From assembly GCA_964529415.1 (NCBI GenBank), contig CAZGWD010000002.1, positions 186,001-250,000 of the forward strand: 64,000 nt of DNA. The letters run 5' to 3'. The position numbers were made by a program, and so were the translations under genes. Source of the DNA: CAYMPH01 sp964529415 (GTDB lineage: Bacteria; Spirochaetota; UBA4802; UBA5550). Each line of letters opens with the position of its first letter. Position 1 is the stretch's first letter. The notes under the pieces were generated by a model. It ran no database searches and had not been told where the DNA came from. It saw only the letters and a program-made list of their open reading frames with translations. Positions 44,165-52,901 of this stretch are shown here, one piece after another.

Positions 44165-45142
44165 ATGTCAAGAAAAAATGAATTGATTCATAAACATTTA
44201 AATTTATTCATATCCATTATGAATAATACCAAATACTGGATAGCGTTAAGCGTAATAAAAGGAATAGGCCCTGCTGTTCTAAAAGAGGTATATTCCGGTT
44301 TAACGTCAAAAAAACTTACAATGGCTGATCTTTTTGATCTCAAAAAAATTGAGATAGAAGAGGAATTAAGCTTTAATGAAAAAATTGCTGATGCTGTAAT
44401 TTCAGCAAAAGAAAAAATAACAAAAACAGAAGAAGACTATTTCAAAATTATTGACAGCGGAATTAATGTTATAACTTTCTTCTCAGACTTATATCCGGTA
44501 AGACTTCACGAGCTGCTCGAAAACAGCATACCTCCATTTTTATATGCATACGGCAACAGTTCCCTTCTGTCGAAGAAAAGCATTGCAATGCTTGGAGAAA
44601 AAAAAATCAGCGAGAAAGGCGAAGTAATTGCATACCTCGGAGCAAAGGATCTCGTGTCACACCATATACCTGTTATCGGCGGAATGGCAGGTGGTGCAGG
44701 CCTGATTGCACACAGGTCAGCACTCGAAAACGGAGGGGAAACTATAGCTGTTCTTCCATATGGAATAAACCACCTGATTGTGCCTAAAGTGATTTCCGAC
44801 ATTTCTGATTCCGAAAGGATTCTGTTCATATCGCCTTTTTATCCGACATTTGAGGCTGACCAGTACAGCGCATTTAAAAGAAATAAAATCATTGCAGCTT
44901 TATCCTATGCAGTATTTATTGTTGAAGCTCCGGAAAGCGGAGGAATATTTGAAGCAGCCAAGTCAGCTCATTCGATCGGCGTTCCGCTTTTCACAGCAGA
45001 ATATTCAGAATATCCGGCATCTGCTTCAGGAAATAAAAAAATACTCTCTGAGCTTGGCGGTCTTCCTGTCAGAGGAAGGCTTGTTAATAATTCGCTTGCT
45101 CCGAATATGGATAAAATAATAGGATGCGCAAAATTCGGGTAG
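44165..45142 (+). CDS. dprA: DprA/Smf-like DNA-processing protein (divergent)
   Basis: Rossmann-like DprA family protein, 325 aa from the first ATG; 307 aa if the Met at 44219 is used (MNNTKYWIALSVIKGIGP is the usual N-terminus, but neither start has a clear ribosome site). Recognisable blocks are PVRLHELLENSIPPFLYAYG, VIGGMAGGAGLIAHRSALE, GGETIAVLPYGINH and FKRNKIIAALS. The VGSR motif is MLGEKK and the LISE motif is FISP, so the nucleotide/DNA site is altered. DprA loads RecA on incoming single-stranded DNA; such divergence leaves that function uncertain. Confidence 0.8.
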   Translation: MSRKNELIHKHLNLFISIMNNTKYWIALSVIKGIGPAVLKEVYSGLTSKKLTMADLFDLKKIEIEEELSFNEKIADAVISAKEKITKTEEDYFKIIDSGINVITFFSDLYPVRLHELLENSIPPFLYAYGNSSLLSKKSIAMLGEKKISEKGEVIAYLGAKDLVSHHIPVIGGMAGGAGLIAHRSALENGGETIAVLPYGINHLIVPKVISDISDSERILFISPFYPTFEADQYSAFKRNKIIAALSYAVFIVEAPESGGIFEAAKSAHSIGVPLFTAEYSEYPASASGNKKILSELGGLPVRGRLVNNSLAPNMDKIIGCAKFG

Positions 45143-45145
45143 GAT

Positions 45146-46375
45146 ATGTCTGATAAAAAAAATAATAAAATTGAGATCGTCTCACCTGCGGGAAATCTGG
45201 AAAAACTGAAATTTGCAGTCAGATACGGAGCGGACGCAGTCTATTTCGGCGGCGACGGATTCAATCTCAGAATCAAGTCAGACAACTTCAGCATGGAAGA
45301 CATTGCCGAGGGTGTGAAATTCTGCAGAGATAACAAGGTCCGATCAATATTTCTACTGAACTCTTTTCTTCACGAGAAGCAGATAAATGAAGCAGGTGAA
45401 TATATAAACGCTGTTAAAGATTTCGGTTTTGATGCAGTAATGGTTTCAGACCCCGGCATGATGATGCTTGCAAAAGAATCAGGCATTAAGTCCGATATCC
45501 ATCTGTCAACCCAGATGTCAACCCTGAACCATCTCTCAATAAAATTCTGGACAGGAGCCGGAATCAAAAGGATTGTTCTTGCAAGGGAAACAACCCTTGA
45601 CGAAATACGCATGATCCGCGAACACACTGATGCTGAAATTGAAATATTCGTACATGGAGCTCTTTGCATCGCCTACTCCGGCAGGTGTCTTCTTTCGAGA
45701 TTCATGGCTGGCAGGGACGCGAACAACGGTGACTGTTCTCATCCATGCAGATGGGAATATTCACTTATAGAAAAGAAACGGCCTGACAGCTACATGGATA
45801 TAATTGAACATGAATCAGGAACTGAAATTCTTTCATCTTTCGATCTTTGCTTGATCAGCAAGCTTGATGAGTATGTAAAAGCAGGAGTAAGCGCTTTTAA
45901 AATAGAAGGCAGAATGAAGTCAGTTTACTATACTGCAAATGTAACAAGAATTTACAAGCACGCACTTCAATGCACAGGAACTGATTCATTCAAGGAAAAT
46001 ATCGGGTTCTGGAATCGCGAACTGGATCAGATCAGCCACAGGCCGTTCACAGACGACCTGTTCAATGAATTCGGTGATGCTGGTTTTGAAAAAATAAAGT
46101 ATGTAAACAAATCAATGTTCATGGGATACAAAACAAGCATCGGAGAATCAGACAGAGTTGAAGTTAAAATCGGCAATCCGATCAGGACAGGCGATGAGCT
46201 TGAAGCGATATTCCCCATTAAAGAAAAAGTTATAGACGGAAAATTCACCGTTCTCGAAATAATAAAACCGGACGGCACAAATGTGGATATGGCAAGGCCG
46301 GATGAAATATATACTATTAAATTTAACGGAGCTGTTGCAGATAATGCTATATTCAGAAAAACTTTAGACAAGTAA
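45146..46375 (+). CDS. Peptidase U32 family protein, TrhP-like tRNA hydroxylation factor
   Basis: 409 aa U32 protein. The N-terminal TIM-barrel-like half starts EIVSPAGNLEKLKFAVRYGADAVYFGG, cut here at the family motif. The U32 signature is EIFVHGALCIAYSGRC, then RDANNGDCSHPCRW with clustered cysteines. FKIEGRMKSVYY lies in the C-terminal half. Members of this size (TrhP, formerly YegQ-type) install 5-hydroxyuridine at tRNA wobble positions using prephenate; true peptidase activity is doubtful. It begins three bases after the dprA-like gene and is cotranscribed with it. Confidence 0.82.
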   Translation: MSDKKNNKIEIVSPAGNLEKLKFAVRYGADAVYFGGDGFNLRIKSDNFSMEDIAEGVKFCRDNKVRSIFLLNSFLHEKQINEAGEYINAVKDFGFDAVMVSDPGMMMLAKESGIKSDIHLSTQMSTLNHLSIKFWTGAGIKRIVLARETTLDEIRMIREHTDAEIEIFVHGALCIAYSGRCLLSRFMAGRDANNGDCSHPCRWEYSLIEKKRPDSYMDIIEHESGTEILSSFDLCLISKLDEYVKAGVSAFKIEGRMKSVYYTANVTRIYKHALQCTGTDSFKENIGFWNRELDQISHRPFTDDLFNEFGDAGFEKIKYVNKSMFMGYKTSIGESDRVEVKIGNPIRTGDELEAIFPIKEKVIDGKFTVLEIIKPDGTNVDMARPDEIYTIKFNGAVADNAIFRKTLDK

Positions 46376-46452
46376 GGGAATATCTATTTATCATTTCATT
46401 GACATTCCCCAGTGTAAATAATATAAAAACAGAATACACTCCATCTTGAATC

Positions 46453-46473
46453 CTCCCCATTGCCAAGGGGGAG
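46453..46473. repeat. Short palindromic element before hisS
   Basis: CTCCCC-ATTGCCAAG-GGGGAG stem-loop, followed by a run of G and then AAAAAAA. It resembles small dispersed intergenic palindromes seen in many genomes and could also shape the hisS leader. Confidence 0.45.
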
Positions 46474-46504
46474 ACAGAGGGGGTCTAAAAAAACGGAGAA
46501 ATAA

Positions 46505-47764
46505 ATGATTACAAAGCCGCCGGGAATTGAAGATATTTTTCCAGACAGAATTGAAAAATGGAATCATATTATAAACTCAGCTCGAGAAGCCTTTGATCTG
46601 TACAACTTCAAAGAAATAATAATTCCAATTATGGAATTCACAGAAGTATTCGCGCGGGGCCTCGGCGGAGAAACAGATATTGTATCAAAAGAAATGTTTA
46701 CCTTCGAGGACCGCGGCGGCAGAAGCCTCACTCTTCGTCCGGAAGGGACTGCATCTGCTGTGCGCGCCTATGTTGAAAACGGCGAATACAACAGGCTTTC
46801 CATATGCAAATTTTTCTACTGCGGACCGATGTTCAGAGCGGAGAAACCCCAGAAAGGACGGCTCAGGCAGTTCAACCAGTTCGGTGCTGAAATTTTCGGA
46901 AGCTCCGACCCCTACCATGATTTTGAAATTATTTCAATGGTAGATTCAATTGCAAAAAAGCTTAACATTGCCGGATATGAACTTTTACTAAACTCAATAG
47001 GCTGCCCTCAATGCAGGCCCGACTTCTTAACTAAATTGCAGAAATTCTATGCTGAAAAACTCCCTAAGCTGTGCGACGACTGCAAAAGAAGATATGACAA
47101 AAACATACTGCGCCTGCTTGACTGCAAAAATGAAAAATGTATTGAAATAAAAAAAGATGCTCCTGTAATAACAGATTACATCTGCAGCAAGTGTTCTGAT
47201 CATCATGTTATGGTTAAAGCCTATATATCTGACGCGAAAATAGCATTCAGGGAGGATCCATTACTCGTTCGCGGTCTTGACTATTACTCAAGAACCACTT
47301 TTGAATTTGTGACAACAGACATAGGAGCGCAGAATGCTTTTGCAGCAGGAGGCAGATATGACAGCCTTGTTGAAACATTCGAAGGCAAACCCACGCCTGC
47401 AGTTGGTTTTGCTGCAGGCATTGAAAGACTTTTCCTTATGATTGAAAAAAATGAAATTGTGCAGAAAGCTCTCGATGTATACGTTATTCACAGCGGAGGT
47501 GAAACTTTATCTGCTGCTGTAAAAATTGCAGGCGAATTAAGAGATAATCATATATCATCGGACATAGACCCGTCAGGAGCCAGCTTCAAATCGCAATTTA
47601 AAAAAGCCGACAGGGAAAAGGCAAGATTCTGTGCTATACTTGGCGAAGATGAATTTAAATCAGGCGATGTAACTGTAAAAAATATGGCTACAGGCGAACA
47701 GGAAAAATGCCCGCAGCTGGAATTAATAAACAGGATAAAATCAGGAATAAATCAGACGAGGTAA
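46505..47764 (+). CDS. hisS: Histidyl-tRNA synthetase
   Basis: Class II synthetase charging tRNA-His; 419 aa. Motif 2 is MFRAEKPQKGRLRQFNQFGAE. The histidine-specific block is VRGLDYYSRTTFEF, with PAVGFAAGIERL as motif 3. The insertion domain carries four CxxC-like pairs (CPQC, CDDC, CKNEKC, CSKC), a variant seen in several bacterial lineages that may bind zinc. The anticodon-binding domain forms the last 100 residues. bioY follows five bases after the stop. Confidence 0.95.
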   Translation: MITKPPGIEDIFPDRIEKWNHIINSAREAFDLYNFKEIIIPIMEFTEVFARGLGGETDIVSKEMFTFEDRGGRSLTLRPEGTASAVRAYVENGEYNRLSICKFFYCGPMFRAEKPQKGRLRQFNQFGAEIFGSSDPYHDFEIISMVDSIAKKLNIAGYELLLNSIGCPQCRPDFLTKLQKFYAEKLPKLCDDCKRRYDKNILRLLDCKNEKCIEIKKDAPVITDYICSKCSDHHVMVKAYISDAKIAFREDPLLVRGLDYYSRTTFEFVTTDIGAQNAFAAGGRYDSLVETFEGKPTPAVGFAAGIERLFLMIEKNEIVQKALDVYVIHSGGETLSAAVKIAGELRDNHISSDIDPSGASFKSQFKKADREKARFCAILGEDEFKSGDVTVKNMATGEQEKCPQLELINRIKSGINQTR

Positions 47765-47769
47765 TTATT

Positions 47770-48384
47770 ATGAGCATATCGATTCAATGGAATGAAAGGA
47801 AACAAAACTTTTACAAATGGAGGGTAAATCTTGGTTTAGCTGAAAAAATTATCATATCAGCTGTGTTTGCAATTGCAGTTGCTGTATCAGCTCAGGTACG
47901 CATTCCTCTTCCATGGACACCGGTACCAATAACAACTCAGACCATAGCTGTATTTACAGGAGCTGTTTTACTCGGCAGATACTGGGGAGGAATCAGTTTT
48001 CTGATATATATTATTATGGGCATGGCAGGTCTGCCTGTTTTTGCCGGATTCAAATCCGGAGCTGCTGCACTGCTTGGACCCACCGGCGGATACCTGATTG
48101 GTTTTGCAATTGCCGCTTTCCTGATTGGTCATTTAACTGACAAATTTGCTGAAGCAAGAAAGCCTCTGAACCTGTTAATGATTATGCTTGTTTCAAATTT
48201 TACAATAGTTCATTTAATCGGATTGGTTCAATTATACTTCTGGATGGATATTGCAGTTGGAAAACATTTGGGATTAAAAGAACTTCTCCTTGCAGGCTCA
48301 ATTCCTTTTATAGCGGGAGATATTGTAAAGATTATAATTTCTGCATTAGTTTCATCAACGCTGTCAGTACGAAAACAAATTTAA
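47770..48384 (+). CDS. bioY: Biotin transporter substrate-binding subunit BioY
   Basis: Integral membrane S-component for biotin uptake, 204 aa from the ATG at 47770 (GAGG site; the frame runs further upstream but inside hisS). Six hydrophobic segments are apparent. The family motif LPWTPVPITTQTIAVFTGA is near residues 50-70 and GPTGGYLIGF marks the substrate region. It can work alone or with EcfAT energising proteins, which are not in the window. No biotin-responsive element is evident. Confidence 0.93.
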   Translation: MSISIQWNERKQNFYKWRVNLGLAEKIIISAVFAIAVAVSAQVRIPLPWTPVPITTQTIAVFTGAVLLGRYWGGISFLIYIIMGMAGLPVFAGFKSGAAALLGPTGGYLIGFAIAAFLIGHLTDKFAEARKPLNLLMIMLVSNFTIVHLIGLVQLYFWMDIAVGKHLGLKELLLAGSIPFIAGDIVKIIISALVSSTLSVRKQI

Positions 48385-48414
48385 AAACTTTTTATAAAAT
48401 TAAAGTGTTTATAT

Positions 48415-48536
48415 GTGTAAGTAAGGGAGATAAAAGAGATAGAAGAGATGATGGAGATAAAAAAATTTAAGAAGAATTTATATAAAAAAAATCATTCCCC
48501 CGATCTCCTCAATCCCCACATCCCCTGCTCTTACAC
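48415..48536. repeat. Imperfect inverted repeat with purine-rich arms (copy 1)
   Basis: The left arm (48415-48460) begins GTGTAAG and is rich in GAGAT and AGAAG. The right arm (48491-48536) is pyrimidine-rich and ends CTTACAC, so the ends are exact complements and the arms partly so. A similar arm set occurs at 59332-59470. It looks like a degenerate dispersed intergenic repeat, perhaps a remnant of a small mobile element. Confidence 0.5.
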
Positions 48537-48603
48537 TTATTAACTTATGTTTAAAATTGCTTATTATAAGAAATCTATATTTGATTTCAAACAGAGGCAT
48601 AAC

Positions 48604-49401
48604 ATGAAAAAAAATATACTTATAACAGGAGCAGCAAGCGGGCTCGGACAGGCAGCAGCTCTGGAATTTGCATCAAACGGAGATCATATATTTGCCTGCG
48701 ATGTAAATAAAAAAGGATTGGCTGTTATTTCATCGAATAAAAACATTACTGCAATTGAAATGGATGTAACTTCTCCAAAAAGCGTTTTATCTGCATTAAA
48801 AAAAATCAGCTCCTCTGCAAAAGGCCTTGATGGAATAATTAATGTTGCAGGAATTTTCAAGGGAGGTTCACTTGTTGAAATTACTGAAGAACATTTTGAG
48901 CGGATGTTCAAAGTGAATGTATCCGGAACATACAGAGTAACGAAAACTTTCTTTCCGCTGCTGTTAAAAAATAAAGGTCGGATTGTAAATATAAGTTCTG
49001 AAACAGGCAGACTAAGCGTTTGCTTCAATGGATTATATTCCATGACAAAATACTCAATCGAAGCATATTCAGATGCGCTCAGAAGAGAGCTCCAGCTTCT
49101 GGGCATGAAGGTCATTATTATTCAGCCGGGTCCGATTAAAACTCCACTTCTATCTAAAACTGTTGAATTGATGGGGAAATCAGAATTATTCAGAAAACAG
49201 GTTGATATGATAGGCAAAGTTTCACAAAAAGAAGAATCGCGGGCAGTTTCTTCATCGAAAGCTGCAAAAATTATTGTTAAGGCTTTTTACAGCAAAAATC
49301 CAAAGCCTCGTTACAGGGTTAATCAGCCCCTGGACAGGTACATTCTTTCATTTCTGCCTGCACGCTTAGTTGATTTTATATTCAAATTAGCCTTGAGATA
49401 A
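48604..49401 (+). CDS. Short-chain dehydrogenase/reductase
   Basis: Classical SDR, 265 aa from the ATG at 48604 (AGAGG site; an upstream ATG in frame lacks one). NAD(P) motif TGAASGLGQ, NVAG in the middle, catalytic serine in NISSETGR, and YSMTK as YxxxK. The C-terminal tail NQPLDRYILSFLPARLVDF is hydrophobic and suggests membrane association, as in fatty-acyl or sterol-like SDRs. The substrate is unknown. Confidence 0.85.
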   Translation: MKKNILITGAASGLGQAAALEFASNGDHIFACDVNKKGLAVISSNKNITAIEMDVTSPKSVLSALKKISSSAKGLDGIINVAGIFKGGSLVEITEEHFERMFKVNVSGTYRVTKTFFPLLLKNKGRIVNISSETGRLSVCFNGLYSMTKYSIEAYSDALRRELQLLGMKVIIIQPGPIKTPLLSKTVELMGKSELFRKQVDMIGKVSQKEESRAVSSSKAAKIIVKAFYSKNPKPRYRVNQPLDRYILSFLPARLVDFIFKLALR

Positions 49402-49415
49402 ATAAATACAGTGAA

Positions 49416-49727
49416 TCATTTATTCTTTGTATAAATAACTTTCCCTGCCCTATCTATATGATCTTTTAAACTTTCATGAGCTATATGAAAAAAATCAACT
49501 ATATCAAAATAATACGGCATTGGACTTTCCTCTTCAAGAATTGCATGCAGGCGTGATACTGTATCAAAAGTTACTTTATCACCATATATTGCAATATCAA
49601 CATCTGAACCTGGTTTGTTATTCCCTTTAGCTCTTGAACCAAAAATAGAAGCTTTTTCAATCTCAGAAAATTTCGAAAGAGATGAAATGATATATTCAAC
49701 ATCATCAGGTCTTAATCCGAAACTCAT
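49416..49727 (-). CDS. mntA: MntA-type nucleotidyltransferase antitoxin
   Basis: 103 aa minimal nucleotidyltransferase. The active-site signature GSx10DxD is exact (G30, S31, D42, D44 in FGSRAKG and SDVDIAI), with a third acidic residue in YYFDIVDF. It overlaps the HEPN gene by ATGA (49724-49727). In characterised MntA-HepT pairs this protein AMPylates a tyrosine of the toxin and neutralises it. All needed residues are present. Confidence 0.85.
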   Translation of the reverse strand: MSFGLRPDDVEYIISSLSKFSEIEKASIFGSRAKGNNKPGSDVDIAIYGDKVTFDTVSRLHAILEEESPMPYYFDIVDFFHIAHESLKDHIDRAGKVIYTKNK

Positions 49728-50122
49728 AATTCACTCTTCAATCTATCATGCAATGCAGTTATAATCTGATAAAATTTTTCACGGATATTTTTTTCTGACA
49801 GATCCGCTATAGATTCATCATATGTATGAGCCATCAGGTTTCTTTTATCAAGTGCATCTATCCAGGTGTGACCGTCTTTAATCAGCTCCATCTCAAATGC
49901 AGACTGAATGACCTGACGGGGAGTATTAATAATAAACCCCTGATCTTCGAGATAATCTTTCGCTGTTTTCCACGCAAGTTCAAATGTATATTCAAAGCAC
50001 TGAATCAAACCCTGTTTTTCAAATTTATTTATAGCCGGCAGTTCGATAAATTCCTTTAGCTGGCTATAAGCTTTTGAGAAATTTTCAAACCTCTGTTTCC
50101 ATCTGATATCAATATCACTCAT
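49724..50122 (-). CDS. hepT: HepT-type HEPN RNase toxin
   Basis: 132 aa helical HEPN protein, also annotated as nucleotidyltransferase substrate-binding protein. The RNase motif RX4HXY is intact: R94, H99 and Y101 in DKRNLMAHTYDES. FEYTFELAWKTAKDYLEDQG is the conserved first helix pair. Longer upstream reading frame is discounted because it lies inside thrC. The start is 10 bases after the thrC stop with a GGGG site. With MntA it forms a toxin-antitoxin unit at the end of the hom-thrC run. Confidence 0.87.
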   Translation of the reverse strand: MSDIDIRWKQRFENFSKAYSQLKEFIELPAINKFEKQGLIQCFEYTFELAWKTAKDYLEDQGFIINTPRQVIQSAFEMELIKDGHTWIDALDKRNLMAHTYDESIADLSEKNIREKFYQIITALHDRLKSEL

Positions 50123-50132
50123 ACCAGAACCC

Positions 50133-51479
50133 CTACTTATTCGCCCTTTTAGCAAATTCTCTCTCAAGCACCTCTTTAACCTTACCCGCATCCGGCGCAA
50201 GCGTGATCGGCCTGTTCGCGAGTCTGCAATTAATGCCCGGAAGAGTTCCTTCATGATAACCAACCTTGAACTCGGAAAACTTAAGCCCATGGGCAGTTGA
50301 TATTACAACAGTCTTGTCGGTTTTTGAAATAACCTGATTATTTAAAAGCTTGATTAGAACTGCGAGAGCAACTCCGGTATGAGGACATGAATACATTCCG
50401 GTTGAATCCGCAATTGCAGCTGCATCAGCTATCTCATCCTCGCCTGCCTGCTCAACAATACCGTTGAATTCCTTCAGTGAATTTACAGCCTTCTGATAGC
50501 TTACAGGATCGCCTATCTGAATTGCTGAAGCAAGTGTCTTTTTGGGAGTAATAGGCTTAAAGTCCTTATACCCGTTTTTATAAGCAAGATATAGCGGATT
50601 CGCGTTCTCGGCCTGAGCAAGAACTATTCTCGGTTTTTTCTTTATAAGCCCGAGCTGCAGCATCAATTTAAAACCGTTTCCAAGCGCTGAAACATTGCCG
50701 AGATTCCCTCCTGGAATAACTATAACATCCGGAACGTTCCAGTCGAACTGCTGGACAATTTCAACTGCAATGGTTTTCTGCCCTTCAACCCTTAGTGAGT
50801 TCATTGAATTCGCAAGATAAATCTCATTGTCTTTGGTAATTTCCTGAACTATTTTCATGCATCCGTCAAAATCCGTATCAAGGGACAATACTATTGAGCC
50901 GTTAGCCATAGGCTGCACAAGCTGAGCTGTTGAAATTTTATTGCTCGGCAGAAATACTATGGAAGGTATGCCTGCATAAGCGCTGTAAGCTGCGAGCGCT
51001 GCTGAAGTATCACCTGTTGACGCGCACGCAACTGCCTTGATATTCTTTCCGCGCTTAATCATATCATTGACCATTGAAACAAGGACGGTCATACCGAGAT
51101 CCTTGAATGAGCCGGTGTGGCTGTTTCCGCACATCTTTACCCATAGATCATTCATTCCATATAATGCTCCGAACCTTTTAGCCCAGAAAAGATTGGAGTT
51201 TCCTTCAAACATTGATACAATGTTTTCATCATCAATTCCTGGAATTACCCATTCTTTCTTGCTCCAGACACCGCTTCCGTAGGGCCATTTGGTTGTTCCG
51301 TTTCTGCTGCTGAAAAGATTTTTCCATTCTTCAGGAGACTTGTCCCCGAGAGCGTTTATATCATGCGAAACCTCGAGAAGATTGCCGCACTTTTCGCACC
51401 TGTAAACAATCTCATCAAGCTGATAAACCTTTCCGCAATCTTCAGATATACACCTGAATACAGCCTTATATGAACTCAT
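50133..51479 (-). CDS. thrC: Threonine synthase
   Basis: PLP enzyme of 448 aa converting O-phosphohomoserine to threonine. It carries an N-terminal zinc-ribbon-like pair (C10, C15, C28, C31). The Schiff-base lysine is K126 in SHTGSFKDLG, and CASTGDTSAALAAY plus IPGGNLGNVSALGNGF contact the cofactor phosphate. It is downstream of hom by nine bases, forming the threonine branch of aspartate metabolism. Confidence 0.94.
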   Translation of the reverse strand: MSSYKAVFRCISEDCGKVYQLDEIVYRCEKCGNLLEVSHDINALGDKSPEEWKNLFSSRNGTTKWPYGSGVWSKKEWVIPGIDDENIVSMFEGNSNLFWAKRFGALYGMNDLWVKMCGNSHTGSFKDLGMTVLVSMVNDMIKRGKNIKAVACASTGDTSAALAAYSAYAGIPSIVFLPSNKISTAQLVQPMANGSIVLSLDTDFDGCMKIVQEITKDNEIYLANSMNSLRVEGQKTIAVEIVQQFDWNVPDVIVIPGGNLGNVSALGNGFKLMLQLGLIKKKPRIVLAQAENANPLYLAYKNGYKDFKPITPKKTLASAIQIGDPVSYQKAVNSLKEFNGIVEQAGEDEIADAAAIADSTGMYSCPHTGVALAVLIKLLNNQVISKTDKTVVISTAHGLKFSEFKVGYHEGTLPGINCRLANRPITLAPDAGKVKEVLEREFAKRANK

Positions 51480-51488
51480 ACTTTCACC

Positions 51489-52760
51489 TCAATCCTCAAC
51501 CCGAATCAGCGTCACATCACCGGTAACAAATTCGAAATTTTTTATTTCATCAACAGCTTTCATCATTGCCTCTTCCTGGGCATTGTGAGTTACAATAATA
51601 AGAGGCACATATTTTCCTGATCCTGCTTTTTGTATTACAGAAGCAATCGATATGTTATTTTTCCCGAGAACACCTGAAACTTTTGACAATATTCCGGGGC
51701 TGTCCTCTGTTTGAATTCTCATGTAATAATTTAAAAATCTGCTGCCTGGTTTCAGATACTGCGCAGGCTCAGGCAAAGAAAATTTTTCCTTTGCAGCTCC
51801 CTGATAAACAGCAGCCTGCATGACATCGCTCATAATCGCCGAAGCAGTAGGCCTTCCGCCTGCGCCCCTGCCGTAAAAAGTAACAGGCCCGGTCATATCG
51901 CAGTCATACATTACTGCATTAAATTCGTTTCTTACTGATGCGAGAGGATGCGTTAAAGGAATCATCGCAGGATGAACCCTGATATCAATATTTCCGTCAA
52001 TAATATTTGAAACACCAAGCAGCTTGATGATATACCCCATATCCTTTGCAAATGCGATATCAATCTCGCTGATGCGGGTAATTCCTTCTATTGAAATTGA
52101 TTTGTAATCAACTCTCCTGCCGTATGCAAGCTGGGTCAGAATTGAAATTTTATGCCCTGCATCAAATCCCTCAATGTCGAAAGTAGGGTCAGCTTCTGCA
52201 AAGCCTTTTTCCTGGGCATCTTTAAGAGCAACTGCAAAAGGCAATCCATGATCCTGCATCTGGGAAAGAATATAATTTGTGGTTCCATTTAGAATACCAA
52301 TAACGGATTTCACATTATTCGCAACTAAACCTTTTGTAAGAGACAGGAGACATGGAATTCCTCCTGCTACGGATGCTTCGAATCCGAGATAATTTCCTGT
52401 CTTATGCGCAGTCTCGAAAATTTCAGATCCGTCTTCTGCAAGCAGCTTCTTGTTGGCAGTAACAACTGCTTTACCTGAATTCAAAGCTGAAAGAATAATA
52501 TTTTTTGCAGGGTTGATGCCGCCGATGAGCTCAACAATTACATCTATATCCGGGTCAGAAGTAACATCCTCCCATTTATCAGTTACTGCACAATCAGGTG
52601 CTGCCTTCTTTATGAGTTCAGAATTCACTTCGCAGATTTTTTTTATTAGAGGCCTGAAACCTGTTCTGCCGGCAATTATACCTCTGTTTTCCTTAATAAC
52701 TTCGTACACTCCGCTGCCGACAGTGCCGAATCCTATCAGACCTATTTTTATATCTTTCAT
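51489..52760 (-). CDS. hom: Homoserine dehydrogenase
   Basis: 423 aa, reducing aspartate semialdehyde to homoserine. N-terminal GFGTVGSGVYEV binds NAD(P)H. The catalytic block is LNGTTNYILSQM, then GFAEADPTFDIEGFDAGHK. The last 80 residues form an ACT domain (TEDSPGILSKVSGVLGKNNI) that usually mediates threonine feedback inhibition. Homoserine made here also feeds the methionine/homocysteine branch whose sulfur genes lie at the right edge of the window. Confidence 0.95.
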   Translation of the reverse strand: MKDIKIGLIGFGTVGSGVYEVIKENRGIIAGRTGFRPLIKKICEVNSELIKKAAPDCAVTDKWEDVTSDPDIDVIVELIGGINPAKNIILSALNSGKAVVTANKKLLAEDGSEIFETAHKTGNYLGFEASVAGGIPCLLSLTKGLVANNVKSVIGILNGTTNYILSQMQDHGLPFAVALKDAQEKGFAEADPTFDIEGFDAGHKISILTQLAYGRRVDYKSISIEGITRISEIDIAFAKDMGYIIKLLGVSNIIDGNIDIRVHPAMIPLTHPLASVRNEFNAVMYDCDMTGPVTFYGRGAGGRPTASAIMSDVMQAAVYQGAAKEKFSLPEPAQYLKPGSRFLNYYMRIQTEDSPGILSKVSGVLGKNNISIASVIQKAGSGKYVPLIIVTHNAQEEAMMKAVDEIKNFEFVTGDVTLIRVED

Positions 52761-52837
52761 AACAACCTCATTAAAAATTCACTTCCCTGAATTTTCATTT
52801 TCTCTATTTTTTTGTCAATAACTGTTTTTATTAGTGC

Positions 52838-52867
52838 TTGACAATTATACGATTATGCCTTTATAAA
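52838..52867 (+). promoter_or_regulatory. Promoter of the FecR-domain lipoprotein gene
   Basis: TTGACA (52838-52843), an 18-base spacer and TATAAA (52862-52867), 34 bases before the ATG, in the divergent spacer with hom. Confidence 0.6.
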
Positions 52868-52901
52868 AACAGCAATAATAAAAAACACGAGGTTATTTCA
52901 A

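Noticed and set aside
47707..47769. Upstream in-frame extension of bioY
   Set aside because: It lies within hisS, and the ATG at 47770 has a GAGG site and the normal family N-terminus.
48684..49115. 143-codon minus-strand frame
   Set aside because: Antisense to the SDR gene, which has complete catalytic motifs.
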